Shown piece by piece: positions 1-8,921 of a stretch of DNA of 64,000 bases. A program made the translations under genes and the position numbers. Origin of the DNA: an uncultured Lachnospiraceae bacterium (GTDB lineage Bacteria > Bacillota > Clostridia > Lachnospirales > Lachnospiraceae); assembly GCA_910579465.1 (NCBI GenBank), contig CAJTUB010000002.1, forward strand, positions 254,980-318,979, written 5' to 3'. Every line of letters starts with the position of its first letter. The first letter of the stretch is position 1. The notes beneath the pieces were generated by a model, which saw only the letters and a program-made list of their open reading frames with translations, ran no database searches and was not told the DNA's origin.

Positions 1-2
1 TT

Positions 3-611
3 CCGTATATCCGGCATTATTATATTTTGGAAAACGGGACGCAGAAGCTTTACCAGTATTATGACAGGCTGGAAGCCTTGTTGAAGGACGGCGGGGATGA
101 CAAAGGGCAAAGAAAGGCGGGAACGCAGGACGTTGTGGTGAAGGAGATTGATGATGCAGGGACGAAGTGCAGCATAGCCAGAGCGGTCCTGGAGGCGCTG
201 CCCGAATGGTTCGAGCTTCGGGAGGCAAGAGAGGACTACATAAAAAAGAGCGCGGAACAGCTGTTTTTTGCTGCCTTCCGGGAGGAAAGCCCGGTCGGCT
301 TCCTGTGTCTTACGGAAACTGGGAAGGATACGGCGGAGCTTGCCGTCATGGGAGTGTTAAAGCAGTACCACCGGCAGGGAATCGGCAGGGCGCTATTTGA
401 GGCTGCGCGGGTGTGCGCGCTGCAGAAGGGCTATTCCTTTCTTCAGGTGAAAACGGTACAGATGGGACATTACGAGGACTATGACCGGACGAACCGGTTT
501 TATCAAAGCCTTGGCTTTAAGGAGCTTGAAGTGCTTTCTACCCTCTGGGACGAGGCAAACCCGTGTCAGATTTATGTGAGAAAGACGGAAGGAGATAGGC
601 TGTATGAGTAA
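3..611 (+). CDS. GNAT family N-acetyltransferase, 5' end outside window
   Basis: The C-terminal ~150 residues form a GNAT domain that would transfer an acetyl group from acetyl-CoA to an unknown amine. The acetyl-CoA pyrophosphate loop is seen as QYHRQGIGRALFEAA, followed by the NRFYQSLGFKELE strand typical of the family. The frame has no stop between the left edge and the domain, and the first possible start (TTG at 27) lacks a ribosome binding site, so the gene very probably begins before the window and carries an N-terminal extension. What that extension is cannot be told. The stop is TAA at 609-611. The substrate is unknown; the GNAT call itself is firm. Confidence 0.8.
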   Translation, partial: PYIRHYYILENGTQKLYQYYDRLEALLKDGGDDKGQRKAGTQDVVVKEIDDAGTKCSIARAVLEALPEWFELREAREDYIKKSAEQLFFAAFREESPVGFLCLTETGKDTAELAVMGVLKQYHRQGIGRALFEAARVCALQKGYSFLQVKTVQMGHYEDYDRTNRFYQSLGFKELEVLSTLWDEANPCQIYVRKTEGDRLYE

Positions 612-731
612 ATATGATTTGTATTTGACTTGCCATTTTAGGGATTCAGGAACTTGTTTTTTTGGTGTGTTCATATTCAACGGTCTGAAAGTTATGTATC
701 TGGAGCGTGACAGAATAGGAAGGTAATATTG

Positions 732-2828
732 ATGAATGAACAACAAAATGACGTGATGCGGGAAGAAAAGGAGCATTTGAACGAAATACAGAAAGTAATC
801 CGGGCACAGTTACAGGATGTCGATAGTTCCTTGGATAAAAACCGGGAGGAGATTATAAAACAAAAAAGGTATCTTTGGGAAAATATTTATGAGCTGGATC
901 TGGAAGAAATAGCATCCAACAGGAGAATTATTTCAGAAGATTACGATTCATATGAATTTAGGGAGAAGCAAAAAAGACTGTTACTGAAATTGCAGGACAA
1001 TCCTTATTTCGGACGGGTTGATTTTGTTTATGACGGGGAATCCGGACAGGAGGCATTGTATATCGGACTTGGAGGGCTGAGGGAGAAAAATGGGGTTGAA
1101 ATTCTGATATATGATTGGCGTGCGCCAATTTCGAGTATGTACTATGATTTTGATATTGGAAACGCTTACTATGAAGCGCCAATGGGCAGGGTTAGTGGCG
1201 AAATCGTTCAAAAGCGGCAAATAAAAATACGAAAAGGAAATTTAGAGTATGCATTGAACTCAGATTTTAAGGTGGATGACGAGATTTTACAGAGAGAGCT
1301 GTCCGGGAATGGAAGCACAAAAATGAGAAATATCGTAGCAACAATTCAAAAAGAACAAAATTCAATTGTGAGAAATCAGACCTCTTCTATTATGCTGGTA
1401 CAGGGGGTAGCAGGTTCGGGAAAGACATCAATTGCGCTTCACAGGATTGCTTTTCTGCTGTATCAGAACAGGAAAAACTTGCATTCAAGTGAAATATTGA
1501 TTATTTCGCCCAATAACATATTCGCCGATTATATTTCCAACGTCCTGCCGGAGTTGGGGGAACAAAATATTTCAGAATTGAGTTTTGATGAAATTGCCCG
1601 ACATGAAATGGATGGAATTTGTAGATTTGAAACAAAGTATGTACAGATGGAGTATATTATCGGTTGCCGTTCAGAAGAGGATGAGAGATTACAGAGGATT
1701 CGTTTTAAAGGCAGTCTTGTTTTTTTAAAGGAATTGCAGGAATATGTAAAGCATTTGGAAGACAGTCTGATTACATTTTCCTCTTTTACATTCAAGAATT
1801 ACACGGTGGAGGAAGAAAAAATCAGAAGTCTGTATCAGGAAACCTTTTCAATGGAACCGATATTCGGGCGTCTGGATAAAATTGGTGACAGGATTGCCGA
1901 TAGTTATGAATCAAATTATAATGCAGTTGTTTCTGTTTTGGCACGGAAGGAAATAAAGCAAAGCTTGTACGGGATGGCGAGGACGCAGGATATTGTAAGG
2001 TTGTATCGTGAATTTACCGAGTCTTTAAAAAAGCGCTATTCCGTGATGGAAAATGATTTTATTTCAGAAAAATTCTTATTGTATGAAGATATCTTTCCCG
2101 TTGTACTATTAAAGCGAATGGTATTTGGAAGCCATAAATCGCAATTTGACAGAATAAAGCATGTGATTGTAGATGAAATGCAGGAGTATTCCATGATACA
2201 GTATGCGATACTTCATATTCTGTTCAAATGCAATATGACAATCTTAGGCGATATCAATCAGGTTGTAGATAAGGGGAATGAAGCAGTACCGGATAATATA
2301 CAAGAGGTATTTGGACAGAAGGTTACAATAATAAAAATGATGAAAAGCTATCGTTCAACCTATGAGATAAGTGAATTTTGCAGAGGCTTATGCGGACTTA
2401 AGGAGGCGGAAATATTTGAGCGGCATGGTAAGCCACCGGTTTTTGAAGAATGCAAAGCTTATGATGATATGATTGTAAGTATTCAAAACAGAATGGAGCA
2501 TGTGAAGCTTTCCGGAATCACTACGATGGCAGTTATCTGTAAGACTTCAGCAAGTGCAAAAAAAATGTACGATGCATTTGATGAAGAGCATAAAAGGTGC
2601 TGCTATTTGATGAATGAAGAGGATGCCGATTTCCATGAGGGTATTATTATAACCAATTCATATCTTGTAAAGGGCTTGGAATTTGACTGGGTCATTGTAC
2701 CGGAAGTTACCGCGCAGGAATATTGTTCAGGGAGGGACCGGCAGATATTGTATATTGCATGCACGAGGGCGCTCCATGAATTGGATATTTTATATTTTGG
2801 GGATAAAAGTACCTTTATAGATAAATAA
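732..2828 (+). CDS. helD: HelD-like superfamily I helicase/RNA polymerase motor
   Basis: This 698-residue protein matches HelD, a UvrD/Rep-like ATPase that binds RNA polymerase, frees stalled complexes and recycles the enzyme. An N-terminal charged coiled-coil arm (about 1-70) precedes the split helicase core. Walker A is GVAGSGKTSIALHR near residue 225, the Walker B region is VDEMQEYS near 480, and the late helicase motifs are VKGLEFDWVIVPE and LYIACTRALHEL near the C-terminus. The ATG at 732 is preferred over the TTG at 729 because AGGAAGG lies eight bases before it. Length fits the family (about 700-770). The Walker B form DEMQEYS differs slightly from the usual DEAQDYS. It stands alone, and its base composition is lower in GC than the thi region. 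Confidence 0.85.
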   Translation: MNEQQNDVMREEKEHLNEIQKVIRAQLQDVDSSLDKNREEIIKQKRYLWENIYELDLEEIASNRRIISEDYDSYEFREKQKRLLLKLQDNPYFGRVDFVYDGESGQEALYIGLGGLREKNGVEILIYDWRAPISSMYYDFDIGNAYYEAPMGRVSGEIVQKRQIKIRKGNLEYALNSDFKVDDEILQRELSGNGSTKMRNIVATIQKEQNSIVRNQTSSIMLVQGVAGSGKTSIALHRIAFLLYQNRKNLHSSEILIISPNNIFADYISNVLPELGEQNISELSFDEIARHEMDGICRFETKYVQMEYIIGCRSEEDERLQRIRFKGSLVFLKELQEYVKHLEDSLITFSSFTFKNYTVEEEKIRSLYQETFSMEPIFGRLDKIGDRIADSYESNYNAVVSVLARKEIKQSLYGMARTQDIVRLYREFTESLKKRYSVMENDFISEKFLLYEDIFPVVLLKRMVFGSHKSQFDRIKHVIVDEMQEYSMIQYAILHILFKCNMTILGDINQVVDKGNEAVPDNIQEVFGQKVTIIKMMKSYRSTYEISEFCRGLCGLKEAEIFERHGKPPVFEECKAYDDMIVSIQNRMEHVKLSGITTMAVICKTSASAKKMYDAFDEEHKRCCYLMNEEDADFHEGIIITNSYLVKGLEFDWVIVPEVTAQEYCSGRDRQILYIACTRALHELDILYFGDKSTFIDK

Positions 2829-2857
2829 AAATGCATAAACTTAAGGACCTGCGCTTG

Positions 2858-2886
2858 TTGTATTTTCCCCGCTTTTATGATAAAAT
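2858..2886 (+). promoter_or_regulatory. Predicted promoter for the DUF3267 gene
   Basis: TTGTAT and TAAAAT are separated by 17 bases, with the start about 100 bases before the DUF3267 ATG. It lies just after the helD stop codon. Only the -35 departs from consensus. Confidence 0.4.
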
Positions 2887-2987
2887 CTGTAATATCATCC
2901 GGAGAGGATGCGGGCGGTGAGGGGAAAGAGCAAAGGATGGAATAGCAGCTGCGGACTGCCGGACAGCCGGTGAAAAGGAGGAAAACG

Positions 2988-3593
2988 ATGCCGAACATTA
3001 TGTGGCAGGGTGTGATAAAAAGTGAAGAGGAGTTTCCTGCCTCCGAGATACCGCAGAATGCGGTAAGGGTAGAGATGGAGGAGGATATCAAAAGGATGCA
3101 GATGAAGGCGCTGCCGTTTATGATACCGTCCGTGCTGATCTGCCTTGTCTGTATGCTGGTGAAAACGGTAATAGCGGGGGAACGGGTCGTTCATTTTGGT
3201 TTCTTATTTGTGGGAGTCCTGGCAGGGCTTCTGTTGCTTGTTGTACATGAAGTATTACATGCTGTCGCTTATCCGAAGGACGCGACGGTCTATCTCGGGA
3301 TTATGCCGAAAAGCATGGCTCTGGTGGCACTGTCGCCAAGTCCGGTAAAGAGAAACCATTTCCTGTTTCTCAGTATATTGCCGGTTATTTTAGGCGTGAT
3401 ACCGTTAGTACTGTTCTGCATCAGCAGTAGCAGTCTCCGGGAGCTGAACGGGCTGCTGTTCGGAATGGCGGTCATGGGAATGGTAAGCGTTTATCCCGAC
3501 CTTTACAACGCGGCGCATATTTTAAAGAAGGTGCCGTCCGGCGCGATGATTCAGAACGATAAAAATGTAACCTATTATTTTGAGGAGGTATAA
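2988..3593 (+). CDS. DUF3267 membrane zincin-like protein
   Basis: A 201-residue membrane protein with four likely hydrophobic segments (about 43-62, 68-86, 123-145, 153-168). The second ends in HEVLH (residues 87-91), the HExxH zinc motif seen in DUF3267 proteins, which are predicted membrane metallopeptidases. An aspartate in SVYPDLYNAAHIL near residue 173 may be the third metal ligand; this is inference from site-2-protease-like folds. The ATG at 2988 was chosen because AAAGGAGG sits just upstream; a GTG at 2970 has no such site. The SIMPL gene follows after three bases, so the two are probably co-transcribed. No substrate is known. Confidence 0.75.
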   Translation: MPNIMWQGVIKSEEEFPASEIPQNAVRVEMEEDIKRMQMKALPFMIPSVLICLVCMLVKTVIAGERVVHFGFLFVGVLAGLLLLVVHEVLHAVAYPKDATVYLGIMPKSMALVALSPSPVKRNHFLFLSILPVILGVIPLVLFCISSSSLRELNGLLFGMAVMGMVSVYPDLYNAAHILKKVPSGAMIQNDKNVTYYFEEV

Positions 3594-3596
3594 AAA

Positions 3597-4253
3597 ATGG
3601 AGAGAACAATAACAGTAAAAGGAACAGGAAAGGTCTCTGCAAGACCGGATTATGTGGTGCTTACCATGCATCTGCAGTCGCATGAAATGGAGTACGACAA
3701 GGCGATGGAGGGAGCGGCGCTCCAGATTGGACAGCTGCAGGAGAGCCTGAAAGAAGCAGGATTTGAAAAGGAGTCCGTGAAAACTACAAACTTCCATGTC
3801 CGTACCGATTACAACAATGTCCAGAGACCGGACGGCACGTATGCCCGCGAGTTCAACGGATTTGTCTGCGAGCATCATCTGAAGGCGGAGTTTGATTTTG
3901 ATTCCGCCAGACTGGCACAGACGTTGACGGCAGCGGCAGGATGTCCTGCCAGACCGGAGCTGAATGTTGCATTTACGGTAAAGGACACCGATGCGGTAAA
4001 GGAAGAGCTGCTCCGGGCGGCAGCGGAAAATGCAAGGAGAAAGGCAGAACTGCTTTGCGAGGCTTCAGGAGTGGGACTCGGGAAGCTGGTAACAATCAAT
4101 TATAACTGGAGCGAGGTGGAGCTATATTCGCCTGCCAGATATGCACTGGCCGAGAACTGTGCGTCTGCCAAGGGCTTGATGCGCAGTGTGGATATTGAGC
4201 CGGATACGATTGACGTGCAGGATACGGCTGCCTTTGTGTGGGAAATTGAGTAG
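3597..4253 (+). CDS. SIMPL (DUF541) domain protein
   Basis: A 218-residue protein whose start ERTITVKGTGKVSARPDYV is the classic opening of the SIMPL/DUF541 fold, found in bacterial cell-envelope or stress proteins of unclear role. The helical middle (residues 40-60), the ARPELNVAFTVKD strand and the ARRKAELLCEASGVGLGKL helix-turn also match. There is no signal peptide, unlike the Gram-negative members such as YggE, so it is probably cytoplasmic. The start has GGAGG seven bases upstream, at the end of the DUF3267 gene. It is likely the second gene of a two-gene operon with that putative protease. Confidence 0.8.
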   Translation: MERTITVKGTGKVSARPDYVVLTMHLQSHEMEYDKAMEGAALQIGQLQESLKEAGFEKESVKTTNFHVRTDYNNVQRPDGTYAREFNGFVCEHHLKAEFDFDSARLAQTLTAAAGCPARPELNVAFTVKDTDAVKEELLRAAAENARRKAELLCEASGVGLGKLVTINYNWSEVELYSPARYALAENCASAKGLMRSVDIEPDTIDVQDTAAFVWEIE

Positions 4254-4332
4254 GGCAGGATAAGCAAAACAAAATAGTTACAAATTCAAAATGTCAGGCA
4301 TATCAATCTGACTAAAGCGGAGGTTAAACTAT

Positions 4333-4983
4333 ATGAATGTTATTTTTGATATGGATGGCCTCATGTTTGATACCGAAAGAGTTTTTATAAAAGCATGGGA
4401 TTACGCAGGAGAAAAAATTGGCATAGGAAAAGCCGGATTTATGGTATATAAGACACTGGGGATGAATGTAGCGGCATCTTATAACGTATGGAAGGAAGAA
4501 TTCGGTGACAGGTATCATCAGGAGGAGTTAAGAAAATATACAAAGGAATTTCTGAAAAAATATTATGATGAGAATACCGTTCCGGTAAAGCAGGGGTTGT
4601 ATAGTTTGCTTAATTTTCTGAAAAGTAAACGGTGCAAAATGGTGGTTGCAACGTCTTCCCCCCGGTGGGAGGTGGAAAAGCATTTAAAAGATGCCGGAGT
4701 AAAGGATTATTTTCTCGATATCGTATGTGGTGATATGATTGAAAATTCAAAACCCGCACCGGACATTTATTTGAAGGCATGTGAGATAGTAGGCGCAGAG
4801 CCGGGAAGCTGCTATGCGTTGGAGGATTCTAAAAATGGCTTGCTGTCCGCATACCGGGCAGGCTGTAAGCCTGTCATGGTTCCGGATTTATGGCAGCCGG
4901 ACGAAGAAATAAGAAAGGTTATAGTTGCTAAATATGATAATTTGGAACAGGTAAAAGTGGCTTTCGAGAAGGGAGAATTGTAA
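4333..4983 (+). CDS. HAD-superfamily hydrolase, beta-phosphoglucomutase-like
   Basis: A 216-residue HAD subfamily I phosphatase. Motif I is FDMDGLMFDTE (the nucleophile and acid/base aspartates), motif II lies in VVATSSPR, the lysine in NSKPAPDIYLKA and the acidic pair in ALEDSKNGLLSAYRAG. A helical cap sits between motifs I and II. This pattern is typical of phosphatases and phosphomutases acting on small sugar phosphates; the exact substrate cannot be read. The ATG follows AGCGGAGG. It stands alone between the SIMPL gene and the KilA-N gene. Confidence 0.85.
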   Translation: MNVIFDMDGLMFDTERVFIKAWDYAGEKIGIGKAGFMVYKTLGMNVAASYNVWKEEFGDRYHQEELRKYTKEFLKKYYDENTVPVKQGLYSLLNFLKSKRCKMVVATSSPRWEVEKHLKDAGVKDYFLDIVCGDMIENSKPAPDIYLKACEIVGAEPGSCYALEDSKNGLLSAYRAGCKPVMVPDLWQPDEEIRKVIVAKYDNLEQVKVAFEKGEL

Positions 4984-5058
4984 AACGATTTGATTCACCC
5001 AGAGTTGATAAAAGAAGTAATGAAACGACGCTGTCTATAAAATGAAAGGAACCTTCTT

Positions 5059-5859
5059 ATGGGAAAGCTCAATGTTGACGGAACAGAGATACAGGTCTTA
5101 CAAATTGAAGAAGATGATTATATCTCCTTAACCGATATGGTAAGAAAAATTGAAAACGGACCTGCTCTGATAGAAAAATGGTTACGCAACAAGAATACAA
5201 TAGAATTTCTTGGCATATGGGAAGAAATGTATAATGCAGACTTCAATACTGCTGCCTATGAAGAAATCATGTTGGAGGCAGGATTGAACCGTTTCATTAT
5301 GTCGGTTAAACAATGGGTATCACGCACAAATTCAAAGGGTATTGTAGCAAAGGCGGGACGATATGGCGGGACATATGCGTATAAAGATATTGCGTTTGAA
5401 TTTGCAAGCTGGGTATCTCCGCAATTCAAATTATATCTCATCAAGGAATTTGAACGGTTAAAAAAAGAAGAACAGGCTTTACTTGGATGGAGTGCTAAAA
5501 GAGAATTGGCGAAAATTAACTATCGGATACATACAGATGCAATTAAAGTGAATCTTATTCCGCTGGAACTTACACCACAGCAAACCTCTATTATTTATGC
5601 ATCTGAAGCTGATGTACTGAATATGGCGTTATTTGGTATAACAGCTAAACAGTGGAGGGATAAGAACCCGGATAAAAAAGGAAATATACGTGACTATGCA
5701 AGTATAAATGAATTAATATGTATATCAAATATGGAAAACATCAATGCAGTGTTGATTGAAGATGGGTTAAGCCAAAAGGAACGCTTAATAAAGCTTAATA
5801 AAATTGCAATACATCAGATGTCTATTTTAGAGGAACAAAATACAAAGGTCTTAAAATGA
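5059..5859 (+). CDS. KilA-N domain protein (orphan phage-type DNA-binding protein)
   Basis: A 266-residue protein. Residues about 1-140 are a KilA-N domain: DDYISLTDMVRKIE and a later AGRYGGTYAYKDIAFEFAS with SPQFKLYLIKEFERL are its hallmark strands and helix. KilA-N is a DNA-binding fold common in phage antirepressor-like proteins and large DNA viruses. The C-terminal half, with a run of polar helices, is not recognised. No phage genes surround it here, so it is either a degenerate mobile element remnant or a chromosomal regulator. AAAGGAACC precedes the ATG. It ends just before a perfect palindrome at 5862-5887. Confidence 0.8.
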   Translation: MGKLNVDGTEIQVLQIEEDDYISLTDMVRKIENGPALIEKWLRNKNTIEFLGIWEEMYNADFNTAAYEEIMLEAGLNRFIMSVKQWVSRTNSKGIVAKAGRYGGTYAYKDIAFEFASWVSPQFKLYLIKEFERLKKEEQALLGWSAKRELAKINYRIHTDAIKVNLIPLELTPQQTSIIYASEADVLNMALFGITAKQWRDKNPDKKGNIRDYASINELICISNMENINAVLIEDGLSQKERLIKLNKIAIHQMSILEEQNTKVLK

Positions 5860-5861
5860 TT

Positions 5862-5887
5862 TAATTCCCCCGAATTCGGGGGAATTA
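5862..5887. repeat. 26-bp perfect palindrome after the KilA-N gene
   Basis: The arms TAATTCCCCC and GGGGGAATTA enclose GAATTC, giving a perfectly self-complementary 26-base site three bases after the KilA-N stop. It could form a stable hairpin but no T-run follows, so as a factor-independent terminator it would be weak. A protein-binding site is the alternative. Confidence 0.6.
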
Positions 5888-5933
5888 GGTGTCCTATCGG
5901 AGTTTATGTTTACATAGCGAAAGGAAAATAAAA

Positions 5934-6515
5934 ATGGATGCTAGAGTTCAAAAAATAATGGACGATATAAATCGTTCCACAAAGAAGGTCCGGGTCCTGC
6001 CTGTTGCAGACGCAGTAAAGGAAGAAGTGCGAAAAAGGTTTTCGTTAGACCCTGAGTCTGTATGCGGAACCGTTATCGAAAATACAGGCGGTATCATAAT
6101 AGAGGACTGGATAAGGCTATATGGCTCCGGAGAGGTAAATATTATTGCAAGAAACGAGCGGTGTCCGTTGGAAGAGCTCGTAGTCGGCGAAGATATTTTA
6201 GGTGGTCTGTATGTATATTTAGAGAATGGGAATATCGGATACTTTGCTCCTGACTGCCTGGAGCTGGAGGATATGGAGATACGTTATCCTCAGTTTTTAT
6301 ATTGGTGCCTGCATGGGGATACAGATACGTTTTATTTGGATTATCGTTGGGAAGACTGGCAGCAGGAGGTTGCGAAGCTGGGTTATGATGAGGGCGTGGC
6401 ATTCTATCCTTTTCTGTGGGCAGAGGCGGAACGCTTTGAAAGCAGGGTGCGTAAGGGAGTACCTATGGACGAAATTATCGGTTTGGAGTTTGAATATTTG
6501 GAACAAATGCAATGA
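5934..6515 (+). CDS. DUF2625 family protein
   Basis: A 193-residue soluble protein resembling the DUF2625 family: a GGLYVYLENGNIGYFAPDCL strand pair, then FLYWCLHGDTDTFYLDYRW and VAFYPFLWAEAERF, aromatic-rich segments characteristic of it. The biochemical role of the family is unknown. The ATG at 5934 is preferred over an upstream in-frame codon because GAAAGGAA lies just before it. It has no obvious partner, and the next gene on the right is convergent. Confidence 0.65.
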   Translation: MDARVQKIMDDINRSTKKVRVLPVADAVKEEVRKRFSLDPESVCGTVIENTGGIIIEDWIRLYGSGEVNIIARNERCPLEELVVGEDILGGLYVYLENGNIGYFAPDCLELEDMEIRYPQFLYWCLHGDTDTFYLDYRWEDWQQEVAKLGYDEGVAFYPFLWAEAERFESRVRKGVPMDEIIGLEFEYLEQMQ

Positions 6516-6609
6516 AAGGCTGCTGTTATGATTGTGAAGCGTGTATCACCGGATATTTACGGGATTATAATCGAAAGGCGGCGAGCGGCATCGATAGATA
6601 TCAAAACGA

Positions 6610-6650
6610 AAAATGCGTCCGTCCGCAATAAGGCGCGGACGGGCGCAGAG
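6610..6650 (-). terminator. Terminator of the minus-strand hydrolase/BI-1 pair
   Basis: Twelve-base arms at 6615-6626 and 6635-6646 pair with one G-T wobble around an eight-base loop. Read on the minus strand the hairpin is followed by ATTTTTCGTTTT, so it terminates the Bax-inhibitor gene that ends at 6691. Confidence 0.75.
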
Positions 6651-6690
6651 AGAAAATATTTATTCATTTACTAATTCCTCTTTTGAGCTC

Positions 6691-7527
6691 CTATTTTTTG
6701 TTACTTGCCTGCATAATACTCAAAATCAAATCGAGAATTTTGAAATACAGCCAAATCACGCTGAATACAAGTCCGAAAGAAGCATACCACTCATATTTTT
6801 TCGGCACTTTATTTTCTACGGCACTTTGAATCGTATCAAAGTCCACTAAAAGGAACAGCGAACCGATAATTACCATCAAAATTCCGCCGCCGATGGAAAG
6901 AAGCAGATTATCTTTCAGAGCTGCAACCAACGGTTGTGTTGCGGGAATCAGCGCACCGATTCCTACTACTGCTCCGCCGGCAAGTGCGGTAAAAAAGAGT
7001 GTTGTAACAACCGTACGAAATTTTCTTGTCACTTTCACAATGCCTTTGCTATATAGAATCCCCATAACCAACACGATTAGCACGGTCAGCACTAAAGCAA
7101 GCAGGAGAGGAGCGGCATATTCCTTGCCGAATGTGGCGGCAAGCCACGAAAGAAGATAGCCTGTCGCAATGCAGTAAAGCAGACCGGTCACGGGAATTGT
7201 TGCCTTGATTAGAACTGTCAGAATCGGAGCAATCAGAAACAACAGACTGCATATTACAAGAATCATAAGCTCTGTTCCAGTAATACTGAGTCCAAGCTCT
7301 GTATTTGTGAGAACTGCGTCACCCGGGAATTGAAATCCGCTCAGCTTCAAAAAGGCGTTGACGGCGATACCGGCGACAATCATCAGCAGAAAGAATACAA
7401 GTTTGCGTGTGATTCCTTGGTATGTGCAAGCGTGATTGGCGTCACTTTCATTGATTTTACTTAATTTTCTGATAACCGGATTTGACCGGATCAGATGAGA
7501 CGTTGTTTTGCTATTTGTGTTTTCCAT
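6691..7527 (-). CDS. Bax inhibitor-1/YccA family membrane protein
   Basis: A 278-residue protein with seven predicted membrane spans beginning near residue 47. The N-terminal SNPVIRKL segment and the acidic FDTIQSAVENKVPKKYEW stretch before the last span are typical of the bacterial YccA-like branch of the Bax inhibitor-1 family. Members are thought to be pH-sensitive calcium leak channels, and YccA itself modulates FtsH; which applies here is unknown. The ATG has AGGAGGT upstream. The gene lies 28 bases after the pectin-acetylesterase-like gene on the same strand, so the two are probably one transcript. Confidence 0.85.
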   Translation of the reverse strand: MENTNSKTTSHLIRSNPVIRKLSKINESDANHACTYQGITRKLVFFLLMIVAGIAVNAFLKLSGFQFPGDAVLTNTELGLSITGTELMILVICSLLFLIAPILTVLIKATIPVTGLLYCIATGYLLSWLAATFGKEYAAPLLLALVLTVLIVLVMGILYSKGIVKVTRKFRTVVTTLFFTALAGGAVVGIGALIPATQPLVAALKDNLLLSIGGGILMVIIGSLFLLVDFDTIQSAVENKVPKKYEWYASFGLVFSVIWLYFKILDLILSIMQASNKK

Positions 7528-7555
7528 ATGTACCTCCTATAATATTGTCGATAAT

Positions 7556-8689
7556 TTAGTGCTGTTTATTCAATAAATCAAGACCATAGTTTGTCAGTTT
7601 TCCGTTGATAGCGTCCATCAGCCAGTCGGACACCTTGATACCGCCGTACTTCGCATCTACAAATTGAATCATCGTCACGGTGTGCGCCGTAAGGTCCGTA
7701 TCATTGTCTTTGTCGCTCCAGATAAAGGCAGAGGCATTCGGAAACGCAAGAAGTTCATCAACCATGTTTTTCAGATTTTTCTCGAACTCCGTTCCTGCGG
7801 CTTTATTTGCTTCAAAAGCACCGGTATTCAGATAGTTTTGATACTTAGTCAAGGCCTCATCACGAATGGAGCAGAGGAAAAGAATCTTTGCGTCAGTAAC
7901 ATTTTCCGACAGAGAATGAAGGCTATCCAGTACAAGATTATCCCCTGTAAATCTGTTTGCAATATGCTCCGGCGTACCCCAAACACTGTCCGCAATATTC
8001 TTCCAGTCGTCTTTGAGCAGGAAAGCGGCATCAACCAATACGGTTTTGTTTTCTACCTGCGGAAAATAGTCTTTGAAAATTTCTTCGGCAAGGAAGGATG
8101 CACCGAAACCGCCTCCTGACCAGCCTGTGACAAGTACAGCCTCCGGATTGCCTATATATGGCAGTATCATTTCCATCATCAGCTTGAAATTTGTATAGCC
8201 GTGATGGTAAAGAATCTGCGAATTGCCATCTTTGTCGGTATATGCAAAATCATTCGTTCCGATATGCCAGTCGCCTGTGCAGTAAGGAACATTTATGAAT
8301 GTCCAGTCATTGAGTGGATTATCTTTGCTTGAAGCGGATATCCCCATCGTTTGAGCAAAATCACTTGTGATTGTATGAAAATAAAAATCCTCGCCTTCCT
8401 TGGCAGTATCTTCATTTATGCTGACACCGCCGCCGTAAAAATTGATAACAATTTTATTTTCTGTTCCAAAACGAATTAACCCATGCCAAGGCTTGCCAAT
8501 AGAATCAATGGCGCCGTCCGGGGTAAATTTGTACCAGACGCCTGTTTTATGATCCTCGGACAGTTCTTCAACCTTGAAATTATTAAAGAACATTTTCACA
8601 GCGACAACCACTCCTGTACCAAGAACCGCCAATACGATAAAAACAATCAAAATGATTTTTCCTGCGCCCATCTTCTTTTTCTCTTTCAT
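7556..8689 (-). CDS. Pectin-acetylesterase-family hydrolase, membrane-anchored
   Basis: A 377-residue protein with an N-terminal membrane anchor (about 10-31, after a lysine-rich start) and an extracellular alpha/beta-hydrolase domain. The family marks are INFYGGGVSIN (oxyanion region), VPYCTGDWHIGTNDF, HHGYTN and the nucleophile elbow VTGWSGGGFGA. Pectin acetylesterase/Notum proteins remove acetyl or acyl groups from pectin or other polymers. The probable catalytic serine is in GWSGG; the aspartate and histidine would be in DKDNDTDLTAHTV. Substrate choice is uncertain, since no pectinase neighbours are present. The start has AAGGAGG upstream, and BI-1 follows on the same strand. Confidence 0.75.
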   Translation of the reverse strand: MKEKKKMGAGKIILIVFIVLAVLGTGVVVAVKMFFNNFKVEELSEDHKTGVWYKFTPDGAIDSIGKPWHGLIRFGTENKIVINFYGGGVSINEDTAKEGEDFYFHTITSDFAQTMGISASSKDNPLNDWTFINVPYCTGDWHIGTNDFAYTDKDGNSQILYHHGYTNFKLMMEMILPYIGNPEAVLVTGWSGGGFGASFLAEEIFKDYFPQVENKTVLVDAAFLLKDDWKNIADSVWGTPEHIANRFTGDNLVLDSLHSLSENVTDAKILFLCSIRDEALTKYQNYLNTGAFEANKAAGTEFEKNLKNMVDELLAFPNASAFIWSDKDNDTDLTAHTVTMIQFVDAKYGGIKVSDWLMDAINGKLTNYGLDLLNKQH

Positions 8690-8706
8690 CTCCGTGTCCT
8701 CCTTTA

Positions 8707-8860
8707 TTACATGTCAATTTGCTGATCTTGATACAACCCATTATTCATAATTTCCGGGGTTTTACCAATAAACGCCTTTGCTGCTTCGGTGTCACCCTGA
8801 AGCTGCCACAATTTTTAATGCTTTTATCACAACGCTTATCTTTTTTTGTGTAAGTGTCAT
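8707..8860 (-). pseudogene. Small frameshifted ORF upstream of the hydrolase gene
   Basis: An ATG at 8860, with AAAGGAA upstream, opens MTLTQKKISVVIKALK and stops at 8792. Shifting by one base in the A-run near 8814-8818 gives an uninterrupted continuation LWQLQGDTEAAKAFIGKT and on to a stop at 8707, only 18 bases before the hydrolase start. Both halves look like coding sequence, so this is probably a roughly 50-residue gene carrying one extra A. The product is not recognised. A sequencing error or programmed slippage in the A-run are alternatives. Confidence 0.4.
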
Positions 8861-8921
8861 TTTATCAAATTCCTTTCTTGAATTTTATTTTAAGATAATC
8901 CTGTGAGACTATCTTTAATTT

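Noticed and set aside
6528..6674. A possible short plus-strand peptide near the minus-strand terminator
   Set aside because: It runs through the terminator hairpin of the convergent gene and has no ribosome site.
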